Made by a program: the position numbers and the translations under genes
Shown: one piece after another, positions 17,713 through 27,158 of the stretch
How the letters are laid out: each line of letters opens with the position of its first letter
How positions within the stretch are numbered: the first letter of the stretch is position 1
The notes under the pieces: generated by a model
The model's database searches: none
What the model was told of the DNA's origin: nothing
The model's input: only the letters and a program-made list of their open reading frames with translations
NCBI RefSeq assembly: GCF_902499125.1
Contig: NZ_CABVPX010000019.1
Span: 1-64,000 of the forward strand
Reading direction: 5' to 3'
DNA length: 64,000 nt
Origin: Burkholderia arboris
GTDB taxonomy: Bacteria > Pseudomonadota > Gammaproteobacteria > Burkholderiales > Burkholderiaceae

Positions 17713-20061
17713 ATGCCCTCGTTCGAACTGTCCGCCCCCGCCACGCTCACGCCCGAACAGCAGCTTGCGCAGGACATTGCGCTCGTCATGGACAACGCGC
17801 TCGAGCGCCAGCGCAGCGGCGCATTCGACGACGCGCAGGCCCTGTACGAGGCCATTCTCGACGCGGTACCGGCACATGCCGACGCGCACTACAACCTCGC
17901 GGTGCTGATGGTGGATACGGGCCGTCCGGCCGACGCGGTGCCGCATTTCGAAGCCGCCATCGGCGCGAACCCGGCCAACGGCTATTACTGGGTCAGCTAC
18001 ATCCACGCGCTGCATCGCAGCGGACAGACGGCCGCCGCGTGGATCGCCGTCGAGATCGCGCAGCAGCGCGGCATCCGCGGCCCCGCGCTCGAAGGGCTGA
18101 TCGGGCAGATGGCATCGCCCGACATCGTGCTTGCGACCGCGGCGGTGCCCGTCGCCACGAGCAGCATCGGAACGGCGATCGTCCTGGAAACCGCTTCTGC
18201 CGCCGTCGTGCGGAACGACGCCGGCAAGCCGGTCCGGCGCCCGAACCAGGCCCTGCTGCAAAAGCACGCCGCCCTGTTCAACAAGAACAAGCATGCGGAA
18301 GCCACCGCGCTCGCGAAGCAACTGGTCGCCGACTACCCGGAAGACGGCGCCTGCTGGCGTACGCTGGCCGCGTCGCATCACCGGGAAGGCCGCTTCGCGG
18401 AGATGATCGAAGCCGGCTTTCGCACGGTCGAATTGCTGCCGGACGAAGTGCTCGTGCGCATCCTGCTCGCCGATACGTTGCGGGCCGTCAACCGGCTCGC
18501 GGAAGCCGACGTCCAATGCCGCCGGCTGCTCGAGCTCCAGCCCGATCACACCGAGGGACTGCGGATCCACGGCCTCGTGCTGTTCGCGATGCGCCGCATC
18601 GAAGAAGGGCTCGCGACCTGCCGGCGCGCGGTCGAACTCGCGCCGGGCGCGGCCGCCCCGATGAGCACGCTCGGCTTCGTGCTGCTCGAACAGGGCGCCA
18701 CGGAGGAAGCGGTGGGCTGGTTGAAGCGCGCGATCGAAATCGACCCGACCGACAGCGTGACGCACAGCAGCATGCTGTTCTGCATCGCGCACAGCAGCGA
18801 CTTCGATCCGCAGGCGCTCGTCGCCGAACATCGCAAGTTCGGCCAGCGCTACGACAACCACAAGCGCAAGCGCGCGGCCGTGTTCTCGAACTCGCGCGAC
18901 CCGGCGCGCAAGCTGCAGATCGGCTTCGTATCGGGCGACCTGTTCAGCCACGCAGTCGCCTCCTACGCGGTGCCCGTGATCGAGCAGCTCGCGACCGATC
19001 CCGGCATCGCGATGCACTTCTATCACAATCACTTCGAGGAAGATCACACGTCGGAACGCTTCAAGGCCCACGCGACGACCTGGCGCAACGTCGCCGGCAT
19101 GAGCGACCAGGCCTTCCTCGAGCGTGTGCGCAACGACCGGATCGACATCGTGATCGACCTGTCGGGCCATACGGGCCGCAACCGCCTCGTCGCGCTGGCG
19201 CAGCGGGCGGCGCCGGTGCAGGCATCCTGGATCGGCTATCCGGCCACGACCGGCCTCGCCGAGATGGACTACTACCTGACGGATCGCTTCGTCGCGCCGC
19301 ACGGCGCATTCGACGACCAGTTCGTCGAGCAGATCGTGCGGCTGCCCGCGATCGCGCCGTTCATGCCGCCGCCCAATTGCCCGCCCGTCAACGTGCTGCC
19401 GGCGCTGCACAACGGCTACACGACCTACGCCAGCTTCAACCGCCTGAACAAGCTGAGCCCGCACGTGATCGAGGTCTGGGCGCGCGTGCTGCATGCCGAC
19501 CCGACCGCGCGCATGGCGCTCGGCGCGATCAGCAACGACCGCGATCAGGCCGCGCTGACCGAATGGTTCGCCGCCGCGGGCATCGGTGTCGATCGCCTGA
19601 CGTTCCACCGGCGCTCGAACATTCCGGTCTACATGCAGCAGCATCACGGCGTCGACCTCTGCCTCGACACGTTCCCGTATACCGGTTCGACGACCACGCT
19701 GAACGGGCTGTGGATGGGCGTGCCGACCGTGACGATCCCCGGCGCGACGATGGCCGGGCGCGGCAGCGCGGGCTGGCTGCAGCACGTCGGGCTCGATGCG
19801 TACATCGCGACGGACGAGGACGATTTCGTTGCGAAGGCGCTGGCGCTCGGGCACGACACCGCCGCGCTGCAGGCACTGCGCACGGGCCTGCGCGCGCGCT
19901 GCGCGCAATCGGCCGCGTTCCGGCCAGACGTGGTCGCGGCCGGGCTGTCGTCGGCGCTGCGCACGATGTGGGCCCGCTGGTGCGCGAACGAACCGGTCAC
20001 CGCATTCGACACGCCGCTGTTCGACGACACGGCCACCGCACAGGCCGCGGCCGAGGCCTGA
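17713..20061 (+). CDS. TPR / GT41 (SPINDLY-type) glycosyltransferase, probable flagellin O-glycosyltransferase
   Basis: A 782-residue protein. TPR repeats occupy about 30-110 and 180-365 (for example HYNLAVLMVDTGRPADAVPHFEAA). From about 395 the O-GlcNAc-transferase-like catalytic half begins with RKLQIGFVSGDLFSHAV. It continues with DLSGHTGRNRL, the QASWIGYPATTGLAEMDYYLTD segment and the CLDTFPYTGSTTT nucleotide-sugar motif, all characteristic of bacterial GT41 enzymes. Its place directly downstream of fliC-fliD-fliT, followed by sugar-modifying genes, supports transfer of a sugar to Ser/Thr of flagellin in the cytoplasm before export. The donor sugar is unknown. It is 28 bp before the aminotransferase gene, so the two are probably one transcript. 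Confidence 0.9.
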   Translation: MPSFELSAPATLTPEQQLAQDIALVMDNALERQRSGAFDDAQALYEAILDAVPAHADAHYNLAVLMVDTGRPADAVPHFEAAIGANPANGYYWVSYIHALHRSGQTAAAWIAVEIAQQRGIRGPALEGLIGQMASPDIVLATAAVPVATSSIGTAIVLETASAAVVRNDAGKPVRRPNQALLQKHAALFNKNKHAEATALAKQLVADYPEDGACWRTLAASHHREGRFAEMIEAGFRTVELLPDEVLVRILLADTLRAVNRLAEADVQCRRLLELQPDHTEGLRIHGLVLFAMRRIEEGLATCRRAVELAPGAAAPMSTLGFVLLEQGATEEAVGWLKRAIEIDPTDSVTHSSMLFCIAHSSDFDPQALVAEHRKFGQRYDNHKRKRAAVFSNSRDPARKLQIGFVSGDLFSHAVASYAVPVIEQLATDPGIAMHFYHNHFEEDHTSERFKAHATTWRNVAGMSDQAFLERVRNDRIDIVIDLSGHTGRNRLVALAQRAAPVQASWIGYPATTGLAEMDYYLTDRFVAPHGAFDDQFVEQIVRLPAIAPFMPPPNCPPVNVLPALHNGYTTYASFNRLNKLSPHVIEVWARVLHADPTARMALGAISNDRDQAALTEWFAAAGIGVDRLTFHRRSNIPVYMQQHHGVDLCLDTFPYTGSTTTLNGLWMGVPTVTIPGATMAGRGSAGWLQHVGLDAYIATDEDDFVAKALALGHDTAALQALRTGLRARCAQSAAFRPDVVAAGLSSALRTMWARWCANEPVTAFDTPLFDDTATAQAAAEA

Positions 20062-20089
20062 ACGCCACGCCAGATCGAGAGAAACCATC

Positions 20090-21232
20090 ATGACCGCCAG
20101 CCTGCCCGCGTCGTCCGTCGCGCAACTGCCGCACGAACGCATCTACGTCACGCAACCGCATCTGCCGCCGCTCGAGGAATTCGTGCCGTACCTCGAGAAA
20201 ATCTGGGAAAGCCGCACGCTGACCAACGGCGGCCCGTTCCACCAGCAGTTCGAGCGCGCGCTGTGCGAGTACCTCGGCGTGCCGCACCTGTCGCTGTTCG
20301 CGAACGGCACGCTGGCGCTCGTCACCGCGCTGCAGGCGCTGCGCATCACCGGCGAGGTCATCACGACGCCGTACTCGTTCGTCGCGACCGCGCATTCGCT
20401 GCTGTGGAACGGCATCAAGCCGGTCTTCGTCGACGTCGCGCCCGGCACGCTCAATCTCGACCCGGCACGCATCGAGGCGGCGATCACGCCGCAAACCACG
20501 GCGATCATGCCCGTGCACTGCTACGGCAATCCGTGCGACGTCGACGCGATCCAGAAGATCGCCGACAACTACAACCTGCGCGTGATCTACGACGCCGCAC
20601 ATGCGTTCGGCGTGCGCAACGCCACCGGCAGCGTGCTGACCCACGGCGACCTGTCGGTGCTGAGCTTTCACGCGACGAAGGTGTTCAACACGTTCGAGGG
20701 CGGCGCGATCATCTGCCCCGACGCGAAGACCAAGCAGCGGATCGATCACCTGAAGAACTTCGGTTTCGTCGACGAAGTCACGGTCGTCGCGCCCGGCATC
20801 AACGGCAAGATGAGCGAAATCAACGCCGCGTTCGGGATGCTGCAGTTGCAGCACATCGACGGCGCACTCGCGCGCCGCCGCGAAATCGACACGCTGTACC
20901 GCACGCTGCTGGCCGACGTGCGCGGCATCCGCTGCGTGCCGCTCGGCGGCCAGACCGTCGCGAACCATGCGTATTTCGCGATCCTCGTCGACGAAGACTA
21001 TCCGCTCGACCGCGACGCGCTGTACCAGAAGCTGCGCGACTACGACGTGTACGCGCGCCGCTACTTCCATCCGCTGATTTCGGATTTCCCGATGTACCGC
21101 GGGCTGCCGTCCGCGAGCCGCGACAACCTGCCCGTCGCGACCGAGGCGGCGCGCAAGGTGCTGTGCCTGCCGATCTATCCGGCGCTCACCGACGACATGG
21201 TGCGCCGCATCGTCGGGCTGATCGCCGCCTGA
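20090..21232 (+). CDS. DegT/DnrJ/EryC1/StrS-family sugar aminotransferase
   Basis: A 380-residue PLP enzyme, starting at 20090 after GAGAGAAACC; longer upstream frames overlap the glycosyltransferase gene. Lys197 in LSFHATKVFNTFEGGA forms the PLP aldimine, Asp168 in VIYDAAHAFG binds the pyridine nitrogen, and the TTPYSFVATAHSLLWNG segment contacts the cofactor. The family aminates nucleotide-linked 4-keto-6-deoxy sugars; the relation to VioA/WecE-type enzymes suggests a 4-amino-4,6-dideoxyhexose product, but this is inference. It sits between a GT41 transferase and convergent acyltransferase genes, consistent with synthesis of an N-acylated amino sugar for flagellin. Confidence 0.92.
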   Translation: MTASLPASSVAQLPHERIYVTQPHLPPLEEFVPYLEKIWESRTLTNGGPFHQQFERALCEYLGVPHLSLFANGTLALVTALQALRITGEVITTPYSFVATAHSLLWNGIKPVFVDVAPGTLNLDPARIEAAITPQTTAIMPVHCYGNPCDVDAIQKIADNYNLRVIYDAAHAFGVRNATGSVLTHGDLSVLSFHATKVFNTFEGGAIICPDAKTKQRIDHLKNFGFVDEVTVVAPGINGKMSEINAAFGMLQLQHIDGALARRREIDTLYRTLLADVRGIRCVPLGGQTVANHAYFAILVDEDYPLDRDALYQKLRDYDVYARRYFHPLISDFPMYRGLPSASRDNLPVATEAARKVLCLPIYPALTDDMVRRIVGLIAA

Positions 21233-21242
21233 CGCGCGACGC

Positions 21243-21905
21243 CTACAGGTAGCGCTCGCCGGCCGCGCGCGCGCGGATCCGGCGCGCGGGGTTGCCGTAC
21301 GCGACCGTGTACGGCTCGACGTCGTGCAGCACGACCGCGCCCGCACCGACGACGCTGTGCTCGCCGACCACGATCCGGTGCCGCAGCATCGCGCCGAGGC
21401 CAATCGCCGCGCCGTGGCCGATCCGGCAGTTGCCGCCCGTGACGACGCCCGGCGCGAGGCTCGAGAAGTCCGCCATCACGCCGTCGTGGTCGAGCGATGC
21501 CTGCGTGTTGACGATGCATCCTTCGCCGATCGTGCAGCACGGGTTGATCACCGCGCCGGCCATCACGACCGAGCCCGCGCCGATCGTCGATGCGTTGCCG
21601 ACGCGCGCGCCCGGATGCACCGCCGATACGCACGGCAGGCCCGGCACGAGCGTCGCGAGGGCGGCCGTCACGTTCTCGCGCGCGTGGTTGTCGCCGATGG
21701 CGACCAGCAGCCCGGCGATGCCGTGCGCATCGACCAGATCCGGCAAATCGCGCTCGGCGCCCAGCACCGCGTAGCCGAGCGTTTCCTCGCCGCGGGGCCG
21801 GAACGAATCGATCAGCCCGGCGATCCGGTACCGGCCGGCCTGTTCGACGATGTCGATCACGACCTTGGCGTGACCGGACGAGCCGACGATGACGATGTTT
21901 TCCAC
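21243..21905 (-). CDS. PglD/NeuD-like sugar O/N-acyltransferase
   Basis: A 220-residue protein with a GTG start at 21905 (GAGG 5 bp upstream). That start places the N-terminal Rossmann strand ENIVIVGSSGHAKVVIDIV at the beginning, as in PglD; an ATG at 21941 would add 12 residues. From about 100 the C-terminal part is a left-handed beta-helix of hexapeptide repeats, with the catalytic His in NTQASLDHDGVM. PglD-type enzymes transfer an acetyl group from acetyl-CoA to the 4-amino group of UDP-sugars, matching the aminotransferase gene that ends 10 bp away on the opposite strand. Distal gene of a three-gene minus-strand group. Confidence 0.9.
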   Translation of the reverse strand: MENIVIVGSSGHAKVVIDIVEQAGRYRIAGLIDSFRPRGEETLGYAVLGAERDLPDLVDAHGIAGLLVAIGDNHARENVTAALATLVPGLPCVSAVHPGARVGNASTIGAGSVVMAGAVINPCCTIGEGCIVNTQASLDHDGVMADFSSLAPGVVTGGNCRIGHGAAIGLGAMLRHRIVVGEHSVVGAGAVVLHDVEPYTVAYGNPARRIRARAAGERYL

Positions 21906-21998
21906 GAGGGCCTCGATTGATCTGAAAAGCAGGAGCGGCATCGCCGCGTTCCCCGCAGTATGCCGTGTCGCCGCGCCCGCGCGGCGTGCGCCGTCAGG

Positions 21999-23939
21999 TC
22001 AGACGGTACGCACCGTATCGTCCGCCGTCATGCAACCGGCGGCAAACTGCGCGGCAAACGCCACCCGCACGCGCTCGGCCAGCCGGATCCAGCTGTCGTC
22101 GCGCCCGCGCCGGAACAGCCGCACCGTGCCCGGATACCAGGGTGAATCCTCGCGGCCGTGCATCCAGCGCCAGTCCACGTCCTGATTGGGCAACAGTACC
22201 CAGCAAGGCTTGCCGAGCGATGCGGCCAGATGTGCGGTCGACGTGTCGACGCACACCACGAGATCGAGTTGCGCGACGATCGCGGCCGTATCGGCGAAAT
22301 CGTCCAGCTCCGAACCCAGGTGCAGCAACGGCAGCCCGCCCGGCGGCTGGCGCGCCTCGTCCTCGCCCTGCCCCTTCTGCAGGCTCACGAAATTCACGCC
22401 CGGCACGCTCCAGAGCGGCGTCAGCAACGCGAGCGACGGCAGCGAGCGGTGCGCATCGTTGTGATGCTTCGGGTTGCCTTTCCATACGAGGCCGACGCGC
22501 GGGCCGGCCGGCAGCGCATCGAGGCGCGTGCCCCAGTGCGCAACGCGCGCCGGGTCGGGGGCGAACCGCGCCGGCGGCGGGATCGTGTCGAGCGTCGTGC
22601 CCGCGTGCATCGGCGCGCTCAACAGGCTCGTCCAGTAATCGAACTGCGCGGCCTGCGCCGTGGCTGTCTCGTGGTCGAGCACCGCGTCGACGCCGTCGAC
22701 CGTCTCCATCAGCCGATGCAGCGCAGGCTGGCACGCAAAGACCACGCGCGCGGGCTGTCGCGCCCGAAACGCCGTGAAATAGCGGCTGAACTGCAGCATG
22801 TCGCCAAGGCCGTCCTCCTGCCAGACGAGCAGCGTCTTGCCGGCCAGCGGCTCGCCTTGCCACTGCGCGCACCGCAGCACCTCGCGGGTCCGGCGGTGCA
22901 CGAAGGTCGACTGCTCGTAGCGGGATTCGTAGCGGCGCCAGCCTTCCTCGAACCGGCCGAGCCCGAGCAGCAGCGTCGCCAGCCCGAACCGCGCGTCGTC
23001 GTAGTCGGCGCGCAGGTCGAGCGCGCGGCGGTATGCGCGTTCGGCGTCCTCGAGGCGGCCCGCATGCGCGAAGGTCGTGCCGAGGTTGTAGTGCACCTCG
23101 GCCATGTCCGGCGCGAGCGCGAGCGCATCGGTAAACGCAGCCGCGGCTTCGTCGTGGCGGCCCTGTGCGCGCAGCACGCAGCCCAGGTTGTTGCGCGGCT
23201 GCGGCAGGCCGGGACGACAGCGGATCGCTTCGCGATAGGCGGCTTCCGCTTCGGGCAGGCGATCGAGATTCTGCAGCGCGACGCCGAGGTTGTAGTGTGC
23301 CTCCGGATGGTCCGGACACAGCGCGAGCGCCTGCCGGCTGGCCGCTTCCGCTTCCGGCAACCGCTGCAGGTCGACGAGGACCGCGCCGAGATTCGCGTGT
23401 GCGAGCGTGTGGTCGGCGCGAACGGCGATCGCGAGCCGGTACGCGAGTTCCGCCTCGGCCGGTCGGCCGAGAACACGCAACACGTTGCCGAGATCGTTCA
23501 GCACGTCGGCGGACTGCGGCTCGATCAGCAGCGCCTGCCCGTACGCCTGTTCGGCCTCGTCGAGCCGGCCGAGCGCTTCGAGCACCTTGCCGGACCGGTG
23601 ATGATGCGACGCCCGCAGCGGCGCGACGGCCGCCAATTGCCGGCGGACGATCGCGTCAGCTTCGGGCAGCCGCCCCTGCGACATGAGCAGCGCGCCAAGG
23701 CCCTCGTACGGCGGATCGAACGCCGGCATCGCGTCGATCGCGCGCCGCCACCACGCTTCCGCGTCGGCCAGCCGGTTCAGGCCGAGCGCGCACACGGCCG
23801 CGACATGCAGCGCCGCAACGGCCGGCGCCGGCCGGTCGAGCAGCGGCGCGACGTGCGACAACGCGGCGTCAAACTGTCCGTTCTGGCACAGGGTCGCGGC
23901 GTGTTGAGCGCGCGCGGTTTCGTCTGAGGCAGGTGTCAT
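21999..23939 (-). CDS. TPR-repeat protein with C-terminal GT9/ADP-heptose-type glycosyltransferase-like domain
   Basis: A 646-residue protein. At least nine TPR units fill about 10-350 (for example AHANLGAVLVDLQRLPEAEAASRQAL). The C-terminal half (about 365-640) has KTLLVWQEDGLGDMLQFSRY, GLVWKGNPKHHNDAHRSLP and VCVDTSTAHLAASLGKPCWVLLP, the pattern of the TPR-plus-heptosyltransferase-like proteins common near flagellin genes. A role as a second flagellin-modifying transferase is inference. It is 39 bp downstream of the CatB-like gene and precedes the PglD-like gene on the same strand. Confidence 0.85.
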   Translation of the reverse strand: MTPASDETARAQHAATLCQNGQFDAALSHVAPLLDRPAPAVAALHVAAVCALGLNRLADAEAWWRRAIDAMPAFDPPYEGLGALLMSQGRLPEADAIVRRQLAAVAPLRASHHHRSGKVLEALGRLDEAEQAYGQALLIEPQSADVLNDLGNVLRVLGRPAEAELAYRLAIAVRADHTLAHANLGAVLVDLQRLPEAEAASRQALALCPDHPEAHYNLGVALQNLDRLPEAEAAYREAIRCRPGLPQPRNNLGCVLRAQGRHDEAAAAFTDALALAPDMAEVHYNLGTTFAHAGRLEDAERAYRRALDLRADYDDARFGLATLLLGLGRFEEGWRRYESRYEQSTFVHRRTREVLRCAQWQGEPLAGKTLLVWQEDGLGDMLQFSRYFTAFRARQPARVVFACQPALHRLMETVDGVDAVLDHETATAQAAQFDYWTSLLSAPMHAGTTLDTIPPPARFAPDPARVAHWGTRLDALPAGPRVGLVWKGNPKHHNDAHRSLPSLALLTPLWSVPGVNFVSLQKGQGEDEARQPPGGLPLLHLGSELDDFADTAAIVAQLDLVVCVDTSTAHLAASLGKPCWVLLPNQDVDWRWMHGREDSPWYPGTVRLFRRGRDDSWIRLAERVRVAFAAQFAAGCMTADDTVRTV

Positions 23940-23978
23940 GTCATGCGGCGATGCGCGGCGCGCACCGCAAACGGACGG

Positions 23979-24722
23979 TCAGACGGCCGCCGGATTGACG
24001 GCCGGGCGGCCGGACTTGCCCGTGGCACGGTCCTTGGCCTCCTGGAGTGCGGCGAGCGTGTCGAGCGCATGCCCTTCGTCGGCCGCGAGATCGACGAGAA
24101 ACGCGTCGTTGTGCTGCTTGATCCAGTCGAGCGGCATGTCCCACCACGCGAGCTGCAACAGCCGTTCGCGCACTTTTTCCGTGAAGCGGAAGCGGATCAG
24201 GCGCGCCGGCGACCCTGCATAGATTCCATAGGCTTCGGTACGGAAGTTCGGCGGAATGACGGACCGCGCGCCGACCACGCAGCCGTTCTCGATCTGGCTG
24301 CCGCCGAGGAACAACGCTTCGTCGCCGATCCAGACGTCGTTGTGGATCACGGTATCCGCATACTGCGGCATCGACACATTGGTGAGGCCGTTCCCGTAGA
24401 GGCTGAACAGGGTCGTGGAAATGGTCCGGGTCTCGTGCTGGCCGTTCAGCAGGAACCGCAGGCGCATGCCGCCAGCCACGTTGTTGCCGACCACGAGCTT
24501 CTGATACCCCTGGTCGTACTTCACGATCGAGCCCACGCCGAGGCTCGAGCACCGGCCGATATGAAACGTACCGACCTGCGCCTCCTCATCGAGCCAGTTA
24601 CGGAAAAAATTGTTCGGAATCGCCGAAAAGGCGCCGTCCCGGTAGCCCAGCACGATGAATTGCTTCGCCCACGGATGGTCGGACAGCACGCCAGTACAGT
24701 CGTCGGAGGTCGTAACGTTCAT
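23979..24722 (-). CDS. CatB-like xenobiotic/sugar acetyltransferase (hexapeptide family)
   Basis: A 247-residue left-handed beta-helix acetyltransferase. The start at 24722 (MNVTTSDDCTG) is preferred; an open frame to 24911 adds unrelated Arg-rich sequence. Hexapeptide repeats run from about 40 to 165, with IHNDVWIGDEALFLGGSQIENGCVVGARSVI closing the helix and YGIYAGSPARLIRFRF (about 175-190) as the typical CatB/Vat end. The usual catalytic His is probably in LLNGQHETR (about 90-98). Members acetylate chloramphenicol, streptogramins or sugars; the context with flagellin sugar genes favours a sugar substrate here. First gene of a three-gene minus-strand group. Confidence 0.87.
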   Translation of the reverse strand: MNVTTSDDCTGVLSDHPWAKQFIVLGYRDGAFSAIPNNFFRNWLDEEAQVGTFHIGRCSSLGVGSIVKYDQGYQKLVVGNNVAGGMRLRFLLNGQHETRTISTTLFSLYGNGLTNVSMPQYADTVIHNDVWIGDEALFLGGSQIENGCVVGARSVIPPNFRTEAYGIYAGSPARLIRFRFTEKVRERLLQLAWWDMPLDWIKQHNDAFLVDLAADEGHALDTLAALQEAKDRATGKSGRPAVNPAAV

Positions 24723-24986
24723 ATGCGGTCGCAGGTTTGCCGGCGCAGCGGCTCGATGCCGAGACCGCCCGGGACAGGATTGGGAGACGACGCAGCGCAT
24801 CGGCCGCGATCGTAGACGATGCAGTATAGAAAGCGCGCGGGAACGATCGACAACGGATAAGAGCGGCGTTCTGACTTCTGTTCCGCCGATCGGCCCGGCA
24901 CGGTCGCGCATCGGCGGGCGGCATGCGCCACGCCCCCGTGCCGCCGGCCTTCCGCATCGACGGCGCCGCGTCCCGTTCGCTCGGCG

Positions 24987-26597
24987 TCAGTTGCTCGAGC
25001 ACCCTCCGCAACTGCTCGAACTGCACGAGCTGGAACTGCACGAACTCGACGAACTGCAGCTCGACGACGAGCAACTGCTGTCGGACCCGTCGAACGAACC
25101 GCCGCCCGCTTTCGCCGCGGCGAGCGACGACATCCGCGATGCGGCCAGCACCGTGCCCGAATACGCCGACCACGCGGTGCCGGCCAGCGCGCCCGCGCCG
25201 AACAGCGCGGCGGTCCAGAGCAACGGGTCCGGATCGTCGCGCTCGGCACGACGTGCCCCGTGGGTTCCCTCCGCGTCGCGTGCCGGCTGCGGATCGCGCC
25301 CGGCCCGCGGATCGTGCGCGATCCGGCGCGCGAGCAGCGCGGCGCGCCCGGCCGCCGTTGCGCCGCCCCGCCCGAAGCCGGTCAGCCGCCGCGCAACGAT
25401 CCGGTACGCGATCGCGAACACGGCCATGCAGATGACGAGCAGCAGCACGGGCCGCCCGCGGCTCAGGCCGACCGCCAGCTTTGCCGCACCGGTGCCGAGC
25501 ACGAGCAGCACGATCGCGCGCGCGGCCAGGCGCGACACGCGCAACTCGCCGGGCGCCCAGAGCCAGCCCTGCGCACGCATCCCGTCGGCGACCTCCTGCG
25601 CGTACCTGGCAAGCCGCTCGCGAAACACGCCGTAGCGGACGGTGCCGGACGGTTGCTCCTTGAGCCACGCGCAGTGGTCGTCGTGCCGGCCCGCCCGGTC
25701 CGGATCCGCGATCTTCACGTAGCCGCCCTGCCGCGGAACGGTCCACAGATCGACCGCGCCCGCATGCGCGAGCGACATCGTCACGACCTGCGCGACCCGT
25801 GCTTCGCCGCCGGTGAGATAGGCGACTTCATCGGCGCTCAGGTCGGACGCGCCCTTGCGCGTACGCCGGCCCCAGCGGCGGACGCGAAATTCGACGGCCT
25901 GGAGCACGACGATCAGCAGCAATGCGACGACGCAGGCCGGCACGTAGAACGCGAGAAACTGCGAGCCCGTGTAGTTCAGCACGTCGAGATCCTGCGCCGA
26001 CGCGCAGGTCGCGGCGACGCTCGCGGCAGCCGCCGGCCACACGCATTTCGGCAGCAGGTTGCGCCACGCGCGGCGCGGCGCCGCGACCGCCGCGGTATCC
26101 GCGTCGGCCTGCCGTGCTCCGGCCTCGGCCGGCCGGTCGGCGGGGCGCGGCCAGATCGATGCCGGCGGCTCGCTGCCGAACAGCCGGCGATAACTGTCGA
26201 GCGTGTCGCGATAGCGCTGCGCGTACACGCTGCCCTCGTCCGGCGCGCCCGTGCCGGGCATGTGATGCAACCGCGCACGCAGCACGCCGGCGCAGAAGAC
26301 GTCCCAGTATTCGAGCGTGTATTGCAGGTGGAAATGCCACGCGGCATCGACCGCGACCGACGGCGTGACCGGATGCCCGGCCGCCTGCGCGAGAAACGCG
26401 AAGCGCTTGTATTCGTCGATCACGGCGAGCACGTGGTCGTGCGTCCAGCCTTCGGCTTCGGCGAGGCGCCGGCTGTACGGCAGCGGCGCGTCGGGATCGT
26501 CGGGGGAATACGCGTGCAGACGCGCGAGCAGCGCCTGCTGCGCATCGGTCAGCGCGCAGGCATCGACTGCGGTCGAGGGTGTCGGAATGGCAGCCAT
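24987..26597 (-). CDS. TIGR04222-type membrane protein with Ser/Cys low-complexity tail
   Basis: A 536-residue protein of unknown function. Residues about 10-150 form a soluble domain with WTHDHVLAVIDEYKRFAFLA and a conserved VDAAWHFHLQYT segment. One membrane helix is at about 214-236, a cytoplasmic or interfacial region with LSADEVAYLTGGEARVAQVV follows, then two more helices (about 363-400). The last 30 residues are nearly only Ser and Cys, with six Cys spaced 5, 6, 5, 5 and 3 apart, ending GGCSSN. The domain order fits TIGR04222 proteins, which are noted for such tails; this is recalled, not searched. It is next to the tailocin attachment site. Confidence 0.75.
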   Translation of the reverse strand: MAAIPTPSTAVDACALTDAQQALLARLHAYSPDDPDAPLPYSRRLAEAEGWTHDHVLAVIDEYKRFAFLAQAAGHPVTPSVAVDAAWHFHLQYTLEYWDVFCAGVLRARLHHMPGTGAPDEGSVYAQRYRDTLDSYRRLFGSEPPASIWPRPADRPAEAGARQADADTAAVAAPRRAWRNLLPKCVWPAAAASVAATCASAQDLDVLNYTGSQFLAFYVPACVVALLLIVVLQAVEFRVRRWGRRTRKGASDLSADEVAYLTGGEARVAQVVTMSLAHAGAVDLWTVPRQGGYVKIADPDRAGRHDDHCAWLKEQPSGTVRYGVFRERLARYAQEVADGMRAQGWLWAPGELRVSRLAARAIVLLVLGTGAAKLAVGLSRGRPVLLLVICMAVFAIAYRIVARRLTGFGRGGATAAGRAALLARRIAHDPRAGRDPQPARDAEGTHGARRAERDDPDPLLWTAALFGAGALAGTAWSAYSGTVLAASRMSSLAAAKAGGGSFDGSDSSCSSSSCSSSSSCSSSSCSSSSCGGCSSN

Positions 26598-27158
26598 CGG
26601 GAGTCGGCGCGAAGCGCGGACGGCCGCCGCGATCGACGCTTGGAGTGGTCGTTACGGGGATTCTCGCACAGCGGCAAGTACGCCGGCATGCCCGCGCCGA
26701 ACCCTCACGTGGCGGCAACGGCCCGGCTGGGATCGAACCAGCAACCCCTGCCTTCGGAGTTTTACCTACGCCTGCCCGCCCCTTGCCCGGCAAGGCCCCG
26801 CAGGCCACGCGCACGGCAAAACCAAGGCTGCGCAAGATCGATCAAGGCCGCCCCGGCTCACCCAGGCTGCAATTCCGCTGCACGGCACGCATGGCACCCG
26901 CCCGCGAGCATCACGCGCCAGTCCGTCAAGCGTAAAGCGCGATGCGCGTCGCGCCACGCGCCGCGCTGCGTGTCCGGGCGAACCACGCACGCGCCTCGTT
27001 GAACCCCGCCTCGCGAAGCTCGACCATGAGAACCCTCTTCACCGCCTCACGGCTCGAGACCTCGCCATGGCAAGCAGCACGACTTCGACACGCCTTCGCG
27101 GCGCGCCGGCCGGCATCGCCGCCGGCAACCAGCCCCTCCCGCACCGGAGGGTCCGGCC
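26598..27158. other. Left junction of the integrated element, no gene recognised
   Basis: This stretch contains the left copy of the 39-bp repeat at 26721-26759. To its right, 26760-27158 has no frame resembling a head-completion (L), capsid or terminase gene, which in P2-like phages would lie immediately before gene X. A short frame at about 27066-27162 ends over the gpX start but resembles nothing. It is the natural place for the late promoter of the tail operon; no TGT-N12-ACA Ogr site was found by eye. Confidence 0.5.
26721..26759 (+). repeat. Left attachment-site copy (attL), 39-bp direct repeat
   Basis: Identical over 39 bases to 49746-49784 inside tRNA-Arg(CCG), in the same orientation. 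It carries the 3' part of the tRNA from the anticodon loop to the acceptor stem but neither the 5' half nor the last acceptor bases. This marks the left end of the integrated element. Confidence 0.93.

Noticed and set aside
17209-20142. Long minus-strand frame (977 residues) opposite the GT41 gene
   Set aside because: Same artefact of high GC; the plus-strand protein has TPR and GT41 motifs.
26721-26759. Second tRNA-Arg gene at the left junction
   Set aside because: Only the 3' part is present; the 5' half, D arm and matching acceptor stem are missing, so it is an attachment-site copy.
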